Part shown: piece after piece, positions 1 to 12,100 of the stretch
How positions within the stretch are numbered: the first letter of the stretch is position 1
Layout of the letters: every line of letters begins with the position of its first letter
Assembly (NCBI GenBank): GCA_905221605.1
Contig: CAJNDS010000890.1
Location: 484,063-548,062 of the forward strand
DNA: 64,000 bases
DNA from: Symbiodinium natans
Taxonomy: Eukaryota > Sar > Dinophyceae > Suessiales > Symbiodiniaceae
Reading direction: 5' to 3'
The notes under the pieces: generated by a model
Databases searched by the model: none
What the model saw: the letters and a program-made list of their open reading frames with translations, nothing else
What the model was told of the DNA's origin: nothing
Made by a program: the position numbers and the translations under genes

Positions 1-55
1 TACAGTTATATGTACAGTTATAATTGGTTAATAAGTACCATGAACCTCCAAGTAA
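1..55 (+). mobile_element. Family G MITE, right end (cut by window start)
   Basis: This matches the right half of the complete inverted-repeat element at 54138-54282. The shared stretch runs from the ACAGTTATAATTGG-like block to AATAAGTACC and then AACCTCCAAGTA. The left half lies outside the window. Confidence 0.75.
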
Positions 56-136
56 ATGAAACCTAAAAGGGTTTATGGTTCATAGACCCAAATAGGAATC
101 ATAGTAGTATAGGGTGTATGACCCCAATTTTAGGGT

Positions 137-231
137 TCAACTCAACACCCTAAACCCTAAACCCTAAACCCTAAACCCTAAACCCTAAACCCTAAACCCT
201 AAACCCTAAACCCTAAACCCTAAACCCTAAA
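137..231 (-). repeat. Telomere-like array, C orientation
   Basis: About 13 near-perfect tandem CCCTAAA units. The array ends exactly where the subtelomere-like cassette starts (AACTTAGTGAGGGG). The same junction recurs at about 37932. Confidence 0.97.
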
Positions 232-437
232 CTTAGTGAGGGGTCGCTTCCGTCGAGCGACAGACCCCGAACGGCTTGGCCGAGGGCTCACAGCCCGAGC
301 GCCCATACGAAAAGAGCGGGCCGCGGAGAGGTGAGGGTAAAGCCTCACCGGCTTGTCCTGTACAGGCCAACGACCCTGGCCTTGCTGGCCTAAGGGATGG
401 CCGTATCCAGACCACCTTTAGTGTTAACTAAAGCAGA
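232..437. repeat. Subtelomere-like cassette, segment S1 (copy 1)
   Basis: A GC-rich segment with the inverted pair GGGGTCGCTTCCGTCGAG / CGACAGACCCC and several GGCC-rich stretches. It is about 80% similar to 37936-38158. An 80-bp portion (269-346) is repeated again at 1005-1087. Both main copies begin directly after a C-orientation telomere array, as a telomere-associated repeat would. Open frames across it are in several registers at once and are not taken as genes. Confidence 0.85.
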
Positions 438-510
438 ACCCCAAACCTCGGGCCGTTGGGGTCGTTTGGGGTTTCGGAGGCTTGCCGCGCCCCCCCCCCC
501 CGGGGGCCCC

Positions 511-1348
511 CTGCCCCTGGTGGCTGGATTCCTGGACCAGGGGGCCGTCGAGGGGGTCCAGGCAGGCTGGTTGCTCAATTTCGTGATTTTTGGGAGAAAT
601 GGGGCATTGCTCGGGCCGTTGGGGCTGCCGGCCCCCCCCCGCCCGGGGGGGGCCCCTGCCCCTGGTGGCTGGATTCCTGGACCAGGGGGCCATCGAGGGA
701 GTCCAGGCAGGCTGGTTGCTCAATTTCGTGATTTTTGGGCTTCTCGACCCAAAGGGCTACCGGCCCCCCTGCCCCTGGTGGCTGGATTCCTGGACCAGGG
801 GGCCGTCGAGGGCGTCCAGGCAGGCTGGTTGCTCAATTTCGTGATTTTTGGGGCTGTTATCACTCCCGTGCGCCTTCTCAGGTTAATGTTCAGGGCGGCC
901 GAACAGGGCAAGAAGCCTTGGCCCGAACAGGGTCGAGACGCTTTCCGACCTCAATAATGCTTTCGAGCCTCAAGACGGCTGGGCGATGGCAGATTGAAAC
1001 GCGTGGCCGAACGGCTTGGCCGAGGGCTCACAGCCCGAGCGCCCATACGAAAAGAGCGGGCCGCGGAGAGGTGAGGGTAAAGCCTGGCTTGTCCTGTACA
1101 GTTGCTGGGGCCGTTGGGGCTGCCGGCCCCCCCCCGCCCGGGGGGGGCCCCTGCCCCTGGTGGCTGGATTCCTGGACCAGGGGGCCATCGAGGGAGTCCA
1201 GGCAGGCTGGTTGCTCAATTTCGTGATTTTTGGGCTTTTGGACCCAAAGGGCTACCGGCCCCCCTGCCCCTGGTGGCTGGATTCCTGGACCAGGGGGCCG
1301 TCGAGGGCGTCCAGGCAGGCTGGTTGCTCAATTTCGTGATTTTTGGGG
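511..1348. repeat. Tandem S2 units of the subtelomere-like cassette
   Basis: A unit of about 80 bp (core GGTGGCTGGATTCCTGGACC, then GTCCAGGCAGGCTGG, then TCAATTTCGTGATTTTTGG) occurs five times, at about 511-595, 651-740, 769-852, 1140-1232 and 1261-1348. A sixth copy lies at 38222-38330. Because the unit keeps several frames open, proline/glycine-rich translations appear in all frames, including a 186-residue frame at 397-957. These are shadows of the repeat. Confidence 0.9.
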
Positions 1349-1790
1349 CTGTTATCACTCCCGTGCGCCTTCTCAAGTTAATGTTCAGGGCGGCCGAACA
1401 GGGCAAGAAGCCTTGGCCCGAACAGGGTCGAGACGCTTTCCGACCTCAATAATGCTTTCGAGCCTCAAGACGGCTGGGCGATGGCAGATTGAAACGCGTG
1501 GGCCTCTGAGGCAGAGGGGCCGAAGCGTTCAGGATTTAGTGTTCAAAGCGGTCCGAACAGGGCAAGAAGCCTCGGCCCGAGCAGGGTCGAGGTTACCACC
1601 AGGCGTTTTTCGAACCTCAATAGATGCTTTCGAGCCTCAAGAGGGCTGGACGATTTAGTGTTCAGGGCGGTCCGAACAGGGCAAGAATCCTCGGCCCGAG
1701 CAGGGTCGAGGTTACCACCAAGCGTTTTTCGAACCTCAATACATGCTTTCGAGCCTCAAGTGGGCTGGGCGATGACGACTTGAAATGCGT
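889..1790. repeat. S3 units of the subtelomere-like cassette
   Basis: A unit of about 115 bp (core CCGAACAGGGCAAGAAGCC, then CCTCAATA, then TGCTTTCGAGCCTCAAGA) is present four times, at about 889-1003, 1384-1500, 1541-1658 and 1661-1790. Divergence rises to the right. Confidence 0.9.
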
Positions 1791-1852
1791 CTTGGGTTGA
1801 GATGAAAGCCCCCCTTGAGGGGGGTTAGGGGGGTGAACCCTAAACCCTAATT

Positions 1853-1944
1853 GAGAATAGTTTGGGTGGCCGGGGCGGGTGTACGGGCAACGCGAGCGCG
1901 CGGCCCGGGGTGCTTCACACCCGAGCGCGCGACCTCGCATGCAC
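1853..1944. repeat. Subtelomere-like segment S4 (copy 1)
   Basis: Contains GGGCAACGCGAGCGCGCGGC and an inverted CGAGCGCGCG. It is nearly identical to 39529-39617, and CCCTAAA arrays flank both copies. Confidence 0.9.
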
Positions 1945-1979
1945 ACCCTAAACCCTAAACCCTAAACCCTAAACCCTAA

Positions 1980-2105
1980 TTTCCTCCCCAAGGAGCTTCT
2001 CCGAGATGCCGTGGCTCGTCAGGGCCCACGCTGTGCTGCCGGAGGTCGGATCTGTGGATCCAGCCATGAAGGTCTTGCCAACAATCAGTGGGCCAGTCCT
2101 TACGG
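1980..2105 (-). CDS. Exon-like island, unidentified protein
   Basis: GC-rich island between a C array on the left and a G array on the right. The minus strand is open for 41 codons, with segments such as GPLIVGKTFMAGSTDPTSG and ISEKLLGEE. Two other frames are also open, so strand and coding status are inferred. No family was recognised. Confidence 0.35.
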
Positions 2106-2180
2106 TTTAGGGTTTAGGGTTTAGGGTTTAGGGTTTAGGGTTTAGGGTTTAGGGTTTAGGGTTCAGGGGGGTTTAGGGTT
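2103..2180 (+). repeat. Telomere-like array, G orientation
   Basis: About 10 tandem TTTAGGG units directly abutting the island at 1980-2105. One unit near the end is altered (TTCAGGG). Confidence 0.97.
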
Positions 2181-2185
2181 TACGG

Positions 2186-2292
2186 AGCCCAGTAGCCATA
2201 TCATAATAAGGGCACCCTTTTTGGGCTGGTTACTTTCTAAGGGAACCCGTAACCAAAAACAAGGGTACAAGGGTACCACTGGGGTACCAAGA
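2186..2292. mobile_element. Family X inverted-repeat element
   Basis: Shares AGCCCAGTAGCC, CACCCTTTTTGGGC and GGTACCACTGGGGTACC with elements at about 20309, 36908, 45517 and 52612. The ends are imperfect inverted repeats. No coding capacity. Confidence 0.65.
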
Positions 2293-2417
2293 GTCAGTTG
2301 GCCAGATGCAGTCCAGAACAACGCACACAACAAAAGAGGGGCCATGCTGTGGTAGGCACACGCCTGACTCGGTTCGACGACTGCTTCCCGGAAAAGCCGA
2401 AACCGCTGGCAGCGAAT

Positions 2418-2567
2418 CACCCCTGATCTGGGACATCATGAACCCTAAGCCAGAAACCCTAAACCCCAAACCGTAAGAAGCTCGGAACGGCCGACATTGG
2501 GGTGTAGCCCTAACCGCGCACCCCTGATCTGGGACATCATGAACCCTAAGCCAGAAACCCTAAACCC
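2418..2567. repeat. 49-bp direct duplication
   Basis: The sequence starting CACCCCTGATCTGGGACATC occurs at 2418-2466 and again at 2519-2567, offset 101 bp. Both copies run into CCCTAAA units. Confidence 0.85.
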
Positions 2568-2657
2568 TAAACCCTAAACCCTAAACCCTAAACCCTAAAT
2601 CCTAAATCCTAAACCCTAAACCCTAAACCCGAATCCTCCAACCGCCCTAACCCCAAC

Positions 2658-2734
2658 CTGAGCTCCCTGCGCCACGTGGATCACGGTCGGCTCCTCTGGC
2701 TTGACCCGTGGGGCAACGGCCTGGAGGCCGTGCT
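2658..2734 (-). CDS. Exon-like island with splice signals
   Basis: The minus strand reads CCTGCAG|AG at the 5' side and CTCAG|GTTGGG at the 3' side. Between them lies an open frame including HGLQAVAPRVKPEEPTVIHV. The flanks carry a 12-bp inverted repeat (CCCGAATCCTCC / GGAGGATTCGGG), with a C array outside on the left and a G array on the right. The opposite strand is also open, so the strand is inferred. Confidence 0.4.
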
Positions 2735-2746
2735 CTGCAGGAGGAT

Positions 2747-2853
2747 TCGGGTTTAGGGTTTAGGGTTTAGGGTTTAGGGTTTAGGGTTTAGGGTTTAGGG
2801 TTTAGGGTTTAGGGTTTAGGGTTTAGGGTTTAGGGTTTAGGGTTTAGGGTTTA
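2747..2853 (+). repeat. Telomere-like array, G orientation
   Basis: About 15 perfect TTTAGGG units. Confidence 0.97.
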
Positions 2854-2870
2854 GGGAGAGTTCATGCTAC

Positions 2871-2919
2871 GGGGATGGTGGAATCGTCAGGCCGATCGCG
2901 GCACAAACGAGACCTTCGG
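2871..2919 (-). CDS. Short exon-like island
   Basis: On the minus strand, an open frame EGLVCAAIGLTIPPSP is followed by a donor-like GTAGCATG. Telomere-like arrays flank both sides. Confidence 0.3.
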
Positions 2920-3018
2920 GTTTAGGGTTTGGGGTTTAGAGTTTAGGGTTTAGGGTTTGGGGTTTAGGGTTCGGGTTTAGGGTTTAGAGTTTAGGGTTTA
3001 GGGTTTAGGGCACCACAC

Positions 3019-3112
3019 TTGCTCGAGAACGGTTTTGGAAGGAGCTGGGTCGGCTGTCTTGGATTCTCTGGACTCTGGCTGTCTGAAAGCTTCCTGGTCT
3101 AGCCAAGGCCCG
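3019..3112 (-). CDS. Exon-like island
   Basis: Placeholder. Confidence 0.1.
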
Positions 3113-6100
3113 GTTTAGGGTTTAGGGCTTAGGGCTTAGGGCTTAGGGCTTAGGGTTTAGGGTTTAGGGCCTGAAGCCTTTGCGACTGAAGCTTGCCTGC
3201 CTTCCATTGAAGCCAAGGCCTTTCAGCTTACCTACTCCAGTAGCCAAGGACAAGCTTTATCTAGACCCGGGAGGAACCACCCTTTTGGGTTTCAAAGGGA
3301 GTATAAGGGAACCCCAACCCTAAAAAAAGGAAAAAAGTGCCTACTCCCGGTCCTAGTTGTTGTTTGGGATGTTCCCCTTATACTAACAGTCCTCAGCAGG
3401 AACTATGAAAAGGGGAATACTATAACTATAATCCCTATTAAGGACTGCTAGTATGAGAAAAGCCCCCCAAAAAACACAAAGAGCCGGTGAAACAGCACAT
3501 GGACACTTCTCCAACATCTGGTCCCTTTTGGGGTCCTACTTAGGAAGGCTGCCCCTACTATTTAGCACACCGAAGAAGGGACCAGAATTTAGGGAACTAA
3601 CCACGCAAAGCTTCGCATCATCGCGTGTAGGGATGCGGACGTGGGTGTCAGGATTCCGGCCGGACACCCAAAACCCAAAACCCAAAACCCAAAACCCAAA
3701 ACCCAAAACCCAAAACCCGAAACCCGAAACCCAAAACCCTAGACCCAAAACCCAAAACCCGAAACCCTAAACCCTAGACCCTAAACCCTAAACCCTAAAC
3801 CCTAAACCCTAAACCCTAAACCCTAAACCCTAAACCCTAAACCCTAAACCCTAAACCCCAAACCCTAAACCCTAAACCCTAAACCCTAAACCCTAAACCC
3901 TAAACCCTAGCAGCCTCCACCACATTGACGGCGGGTGCCTCGAAGCTCTCGGATCGCGCCTCGCGCGAGGCTCTGCTTCGAGGTGCTTGGGGGCTTGAGC
4001 TTTTGGGTTTAGGGTTTAGGGTTTAGGGTTTAGGGTTTAGGGTTCAGGGTTCAGGGTTTAGGGTTTAGGGTTTAGGGTTTAGGGTTTAGGGTTTGCTTAG
4101 GGTTCATGAACCTTCATAATATAACCCTGGCGTTTAGGACTTGGGCGGTGTATAGGGTTTGGGTTTAGGGTTTAGGGTTTAGGGTTTAGGGTTTAGGGTT
4201 TAGGGTTTAGGGTTTAGGGTTTAGGGTTTAGGGTTTAGGGTTTAGGGTTTAGGGTTCAGGGTTTAGGGTGAAGGGTTTGGGCTTTGGGCTTTAGGGTTTA
4301 TATAGGGGCTGAGAGAAGTAGTACGGGTTGCAACTGTCGAGGTGTCCTCAGGGGTGTCATTTCGGCAACCTCTTTTCACAGGCGCGGGCGCGCGAAACTG
4401 GTAGGTTGACTCAATGAGAAGCTTTGGTTGTTGTCTGTGCAAGATGCCTGTTTCCTGCTCGAGGTAGCAGTAAGTAAGTAGGAGGCTAAACGAGCTTCTT
4501 GTCTCAGAGCTGAATGACATGGGGGTCTATGAACATGGGGGACCCCTGAAGTAGGCCCCCAAATAGTAGGATCCTTCATAAGGACCTCAAGAAGGCACCC
4601 CAGATATCGTAAACCCCCAAATATCAGAATTGGGCTTGTGCATAATGATATGCCCTTGTTGCCATATCTTAGCTTAAGTTCCTTGGCCAGAGCCCAGTAT
4701 CCCCCTAAACCTGACGGAAACCCTTACCCTAAAACCTATAAAACCTAAAACCTAAACCCTAATTACTCGGGAACTCTCAACCCCAAACCCTCAACCCCAA
4801 ACCCTCAACCCTAAACCCCAAACTCATACAGACTTGGCCCTGACACACCAGCGTGGGCTGTTGGGGGTCAATCGCAGGGAGCGGTGTGCGGCGAGTTGGC
4901 CTAAACATTTAGCGCGTAGGCGATTGCAAAAGGGAGCCCATGCTGAAATCGAGCCTTCGAGGGGTTTAGGCGTTTTAGGGTTCCGGGTTTCGGCCCTAAA
5001 CCCTAAACCATAAATCCTAAACCCTGAACCCTGAACCCTAAACCCTAAACCTTAGGAGTTATAGCTGTTAAGGCTTCTCTCGGGTCTCAGAGCTCCTCAT
5101 TGAGCCAGTGCTGTTGCCAGGGGCTTCGCCCACCCTACGTCCAGCAAGGACCAAGCTGCAAGGCCGCATCTAGAAGTTTTGGAGGTTAGGGTTTAGGGTT
5201 TAGGGTTTAGGGTTTAGGATTTAGGGTTTAGGGTTTGGGGTTTGGGGTTTAGGGTTTAGGGTTTAGGGCTTAGGGCTTAGGGTTTAGGACTCAGGGGGCG
5301 CTTACCGGTCAGGGTGCTTACGACTCTTCGCAGACCCTGTAAACCCGGAAATCCTACACCCAAAGCGCAAAGCCCTACTCTAGCTCTCCTGCAGGCTATT
5401 TCATGGGTTCCCCTACTACCCACCTCAAAACTACCCCCTAACCCCCCCTAGGTTCCCCCCATAATTAAGGTTATTTAGGGACAATTAAGCCTAATTAAGG
5501 TTAATTTCCGGGGGGAACCTGCGGGGGGGGTATCAAAGAGGGGGGTAGTAGGGTAACCCATGGCTATATAGCTGCGAGGTTCTAGGATCAGGGAGGGTTT
5601 AGGGTTTAGGGTAGGGCTTAGGATTTAGGATTTTAGGGTTTCTGAGGGGCAACCTAGCCCTAAGCCCTAAACCCTAAACTCTAAACCCTAATACCCCTAA
5701 ACCCTAAACCTCGAAACCCCTAGGTCCTAGGTGCAGGTGGCAGCCTTAAATGCAAAGCAAAAACCCTATAAAAACCCAAAACCCTGCGCCCTAAAACCCT
5801 CAAAGCCTGGAGCCCGCGAACCCTAAGACCCCAGAACCCTGACATCAGCAAAATCAAGGAAACCTACACCCTAAAACCTAAAAACCCCTGAACCCCAAAA
5901 CCTAAAAACCCAAAACCTAAAGCCCTCGATTATTGAAATTCACACGAAAACACCAAACTGAAGCTCTGCACGTCTTAAGGCTCAGGGCCTTTTGCACGCT
6001 TGGATGCCCAGGGGATGGAATCGATAGGTTGCACTGCGCAGGCAGCGACAGCTACAGAAACGGAGGCGGGACAGTCGCCCGAAACCCTAAACCCTAAACC

Positions 6101-9100
6101 CAAACCCCTAATTCGACCCGAAACCGTTTAGGGTTTAGGGTTTTTAGGGTTTAGGGTTTAGGGCTTATACACCCTAAACCCTAAGGGGTTAGGGCTTAAA
6201 GGGCTTAGGGCGTCAAAAAGGCTTGAAGTTATAGAATTTAGGGGCCACTGTCGTGCGGGAGAAGCCGCGAACGTCTGAGGTCGGAGGACTCCCTCAGGGT
6301 CCACGTTTTAGGGCTTAGGGTTTAGGGTTTAGGGGTTCAGGGTTTAGGGTTTAGGGTGTCCACGTGCTGCACTTGGGCCCTAAATGTCCCTACATTGGGG
6401 GTACTCCCTAAACCCTAAACCCTAAACCCTAAACCCTAAGCCCTAAACCCTAGACCCTAGACCCTAGACCCTAGACCCTAAACCCTAAACCCTAAACCCT
6501 AAACCCTAAACCCTAAACCCTAGTTAGGTACATGGACCCTTAGGGACTACTCTGCGTGAGAGCTGCTGTTCAGCTGTCAGAATCCTCTTTCACTTCCGGA
6601 TCCTCCTTCTCCTTGGTTAGGGTTTAGGGTTTAGGGTTTATAGGGTTTATAGGGTTTAGGGTTGAGGGTGTAGAGTTTCGGGTTTAGGGGACTCGGGGAC
6701 TAGGAAAGGGAAAGATTACTCCAGTCCCTTTCACATACATTGTTGCCCCAACAACTTTAGGAGTCTTGGGTCCCGCAACCCTAAACCCTAAACCCCAAAC
6801 CCCAAACCCCAAACCCTAAACCCTAAACCCCAAACCCAAAACCCCAAACCCCAAAACCCCAAACCCCAAACCCTAAACCCTAAACCCCAAACCCTAAACC
6901 CCAAACCCCAAACCCCAAACCCTAAACCCCAAACCCCAAACCCTAAAACCTAAACCCTAAACCCTTCACAGGGGGCTGCGCCTCCTCGGTGTCCTCCCTC
7001 ACTGTCGGCTCTTCCTTCACATCCTTCGCGTCCGGCGCGGTCTCCTGAGGCATGCAAAGGGTTTAGGGTTTAGGGTTTAGGGTTTCGGGTTTCGGGTTTC
7101 GGGTTTCGGGTTTAGGGTTTCGGGTTTAGGGTTTAGGGTTTGGGGTTTGGGGTTTGGGGTTTAGGGCTTGGGGTTTAGGGTTTGGGGTTTGGGGTTTAGG
7201 GTTCAGGGTTTCGGGTTTAGGGTTTAGGGTTTCGGGTTTAGGGTTTGGGGATTGGGGTTAGGGGTTTAGAGTTTAGGGTTTGGGGTTTGGGGTTTAGGGT
7301 TTAGGGTTTCGGGTTGAGGGTTCAGGGTTTAGGGTTTAGGGTTTCGGGTTGAGGGTTTGGGGTTTGGTTTAGGGTTTAGGGTTTCGGGTTTAGGGTTTAG
7401 GGTTTGGGGTTTAGGGTTTGGGGTTTGGGGTTTGGGGTTTAGGGTTTAGGGTTGCCTAAACCCAGCCTCTTCCATGTCCGACTCCGCGCTCGGCCCGGGG
7501 CTCACCTTCGGCTCCTGCTTGATTCCGGGTTTAGGGTTCAGGGGTTAGGGTTTAATGATTTAGGGTTTCGGGTTTAGGGATTCAGGGTAGGGATCTGGGG
7601 ATGTAGGGGGTTTAGGTACAAGATTGCACCGAAATATGGGGCGAAACGCCCGAAAGCGTTGGTCTTGCCTGTACATGGCCACTACCCCAGCTAGCCCAGC
7701 TAGAGCAGTCACCATCTTATGCTTTTGGGTTGGGGTTTTAAGATTGTCAGGTTTGTTGGGGAATTCTGGAAATGAACAAATGGTAATTGAACTGATGCCG
7801 TGGGATTCTATGAAAACTCCCAAGTCAGGAAACCTCAGAAACATAGTAGCTAGAACGGAATGTACTTGTCAGGGTCGTAAGCCCTCCTCAAACTCGAAAC
7901 CCCAAACTTTCCTAAGCCCGAACCCCAAAACCCGAAACCTGATATCCTAAACCCTAAACCCTACACCCTAAACCCCAAACCCTAAACCCTAAACCCTAAA
8001 CCCTAAATCCTAAACCCTAAACCCTAAACCCGAAAACTTTGCGTCCTTTGCCCTGAAAACCTCCCACGCCTAGGGTTTTGGGGGCTCACAGAACTCACGG
8101 CGTTAGGATTGCGTTCTGGCCAGACAGAGGGTCTCCTACACCCTAAACCCTGAACTCACCCCAAACCCTAAACCCTAAACTCTAAACCCTAAACCCTAAA
8201 CCCTAAACCCTAGAGAGCCTGGGGTTTGGGAGTCCCCGCTCCTGCACTGGAAGATGCTCGGGCACTTCGGTCAGAGGTTCGTCGCCCAGGCCATAGCAGA
8301 CGCACCTGGGCTGGAGAGAGGGTTTAGGGGTTTAGGGTTTAGGGTTTAGGGTTTAGGGTCCCAGAGGAGCCTCCAGCTGTTCGGCAAGGCGCGTGGAGTC
8401 GTAGTTCGTGCTGTCGGAGGGCACGTGGTCGAGAAAGTTGCCATAGACCTTTCATCCCTATTGAGGCTTTTTGGGGGGATTAGGGTTTAGGATTTAGGGT
8501 GTAGGGTTTAGGTTTTAGGGTTTGGGGTTTAGGGCTACATGAAGCCTAAGACTGGGAATCATATACCCTATGCTCTGAAGTTCATTACTGCCTCCGGCTC
8601 CCCAAGCTTCCTTCAGGTACCTACCCCATGAACCCCCCTCCCTTAGGAACCCTATAACTTCTATGGGCCATAAACCCTTCTAGGCTTCAATTCGATAACA
8701 CGATGTCAAGGGTTCCCATGTTTAGGTGTAGACAATGAAGGCAACCCTAAACCCTAAACCCTAAACCCTAAACCCTAAACCCTAAACCCTAAACCCTAAA
8801 CCCTAAACCCTAAACCCTAAACCCTAATTGTTCAGTTTGTGTGTTTGTTTGTGGTTTAGGGCTTAGGGTGGTTTAGGGCTTCAGGTCTCAGATTTAGATT
8901 ACTCGGGGCCTTGCACAAGAGCGGGGCCTTGCACAAGAGCAACATCTGGAGTTAAGAGTTGAGGGGTTTAGGTCTTACCTGTAACCACAGGGCACAGCCG
9001 CTCAAATCGTAGGTACTGTGAGCGCCCGGGAGCCAAATTTAGGAACTGCAAGACCCCAGACCTCAACCGCAAGCCCCCAAGCCACCCCAAACCCTATAAA

Positions 9101-12100
9101 CCCCACAAATCCGTTTATATACCCCATAAATCCTACAAACCCAATGAACCCATTAAACCCTATAAACCCTATAAACTCCCATAAGCCCTTCAAATAAACT
9201 CAAAACGATAGAGCCACAGGGCACCCCCTAAGGCTCCATAGCCATGACAACAACCCAGAATCGCCAAGTCTTAGCGTTTAGGGTTTAGGGTTTTAGGGTT
9301 TAGAGATTAAGGTTTAGGGTTTAGGGTTTAGGGAACGAGGCCCGAAGCGTGTAAACATTGTGAGGTGCGTAGGGTAGAGAGTGCACATCCTTTGTTGTTT
9401 TGCAGGGCTTGGGGCTGAGAGATGTTAGGGTCCAAAACCATAAACCCTAAACCCTAAACCCTAAACCCTAGACCCTAGACCCTAGAGCCTAAAGCCTAAA
9501 GCCTAAAGCCTAAAGCCTAAAGCCTAAAGCCTAAAGCCTAAAGCCTAAAGCCTAAAGCCTAAAGCCTAAACCCTTCCACCCTATGATCCTTGACTCGTTG
9601 GTGCTGAGCTGCATCTGAATGCCAGGCACGGTAGCGCCTTCCGGAAACGGCCCGGGCCAGAGGGCTTAGGGTTTAGGGTTCAGGGTTGAGGAATCAAGGT
9701 TTTCGGGTCCTTATCCCTAATAAGGACCGACCTCTGAACCTAGACCATAAACTCCAGGACAGAAGGCGGCCGGCTCGATTTTTGGCGTTGCTGGAACGGT
9801 TTTCCATCATGTTTGGGACTTTTCAAGGTTAGGAGTTGCACTTTTGTTCGGCGGAGGGCGGGCGGCCTATACTTTCTTCGTCTCTCTGGGATCTGAAAGG
9901 CATCGGGAGTTGCTAGGAGAGACGGCTTGTAAGCCCTAAACCCGAATCTTTCTCAAGCCTCACCTAGACACGCCACTGTAATTCCATTTTTTGAAGGGGG
10001 GGGGGGGGGGGGGGGCTGGCAATATGTGCCACGAAAGACAAACCTCACTTTTGCGGTGTCCAGACAATTAAACATGTTCTTCCTTATAAGGGCAATATAG
10101 GGATTACTATCTTCCATGTTTGGGGGTTCTTAAGCGCAGAGTAGAACCTCAAACCCTAAAACCGCAAAGCCCCAATAGCGAAAGACCCGGGCCTCTACCC
10201 CAGAACTCTGCTCCTTCTTTGCGGCGGGGGGGGGGGGGGGGTTCAGCTAGGCTGCTGAGCAAACCCAAAACCTTAAACCCTAAACCTTAAACACTAAACC
10301 TTAAACTCTAAACCCTAAACGATTAAGCCCTAAACCCTAAAGCCCTAAACCTTAAAACCGTGATCTCTAAACACTAAACGACTAAACCCTAAATCCTAAA
10401 ACCCCAAACCCTACACCCTAAACCCTAAACCCTAAACCCTAAACCCCAAAGCCACAAGTCCCGCGAGGTCGCCTCACAGTCGTCTCGATCAGTGGCGAGG
10501 AGTCGACCACCTGGTCTTCCACTCGGGTAGGGTTTAGGGTTTAGGGTTTAGGGTTTAGGGTTTAGGGTTTAGGGTTTAGGGTTTAGGGTTTAGGGTTTAG
10601 GGTTTAGGGTTTAGGGTTTAGGGCTTAGGGTTTAGGGTTTAGGGTTTAGGGTTTAGGGTTCAGGGTTTAGGGTTCAGGGTTCAGGGTTCAGGGTTCAGGG
10701 CTTAGGGCTTAGGGCTTAGGGTTTCGGGTTTCGGGTTTCGGGTTTAGCTAGCGTTTAGGGGGTTTGTCCATGGGGTCCTCAGCGAGCAGGTCACTCAAAA
10801 GTGTCATTTCAATCAAAAGCAGCCAGTGGGCGACCCACCTGGAAGCCACCGGCCAGACATGCAATCCACCAGCAAAGAGGCCAAATGGCAGACACTTGAC
10901 TGTCTTGGAGCGATAAGATATCCCACGCAATGAACTGAAGGCCAAGATGAAATCTCTCCAACTCAAGTTCTGACAGTCAGAAAAGCGAAGAGAAGACGAT
11001 ACTGCCATCAGTGTTGCCCCTGCCATGATCGTCGACTTGCGAGACAGACCGCCCATCAGAATTCTGGATTCTGGATTCCAGCCATACCAGAAACGTCAAA
11101 GGCAATGGAACAGACTCCTTGCGAGGTGGCGAATGAAATAAGCCAGAACGTAGCGAAGGCCAAGCCTCAAACCCAGGGTTTTAGGGTTTTAAGGTTTAGG
11201 GTTTTAGGGTTTTAGGGTTTAAGGAGTGCCGACCTCGAAGTGGGCTTGTTCTATGGGATCATAACCGAAAAGCAGAGAGGCAAGGCGCCTCCAGGGACCC
11301 CAAACACCAAAGCCTGAACCTTAGTAACCCTCAACCCTCAACCCTCAACCCTAAGCCCTAAACCCTCAACCCTCAAACCTCAACCCTCAACCCTAAGCCC
11401 TAAACCCTGTTTTCAGCGGTTGCACTGGGGATTGCAGGATTTGGGTGGGGCCCATCGTGGGCTAGGAGCATCCAAACCTGCCTCTGGCGGGGGTGGGGGG
11501 CGTTTAGGGTTTAGGCTTTAAGCCCTAAACCCTAAACCCTAAACCCTAAACCCTAACCCCTAAGCCCTAAACCCAGGCGCGTTTTGTTTAGGGAGCTTTG
11601 GGGCCCGATGCATGTCCATCTTGCTTGCACGCCGTGGTTGCAGGAATCTGCACATGTGGCTTACGACGACGCCATAATGGGGGGGGCTTACCACTAGAAA
11701 GTGCCTTGGTAGTCTATACTAACATGAACCGCAGTCAGACACGGCTCACAGTAGGGGAGGGGGGGGGGGGGGGGTAATTACGAAAATTCATATGTGGCGA
11801 TCCTGCCAAAAGCATCAGTATTTACGGCGTTTCCGCCAAGGATGTTTGACGCTTCTGGAAGAAAACACGCGGTATGACGCCGCAAAGTGCAAGTGGTTGC
11901 ACGAGCAGTGAGGGAGAACTACGTCAGAAGCCCGTGTTTGCCCGATTTTTGCCCATGCTTTTTTCGGAAATGAACGCCTCTAATTTCTACAGCTTCATAG
12001 TTTGTGTTGGGCTCAATGCATGAAAACATCGTAAACTGCAGTGTTTCCTGCGCGTGCAAACACATCAGGCAGGCAACCATGTGCTCGATGCCTGACGGCA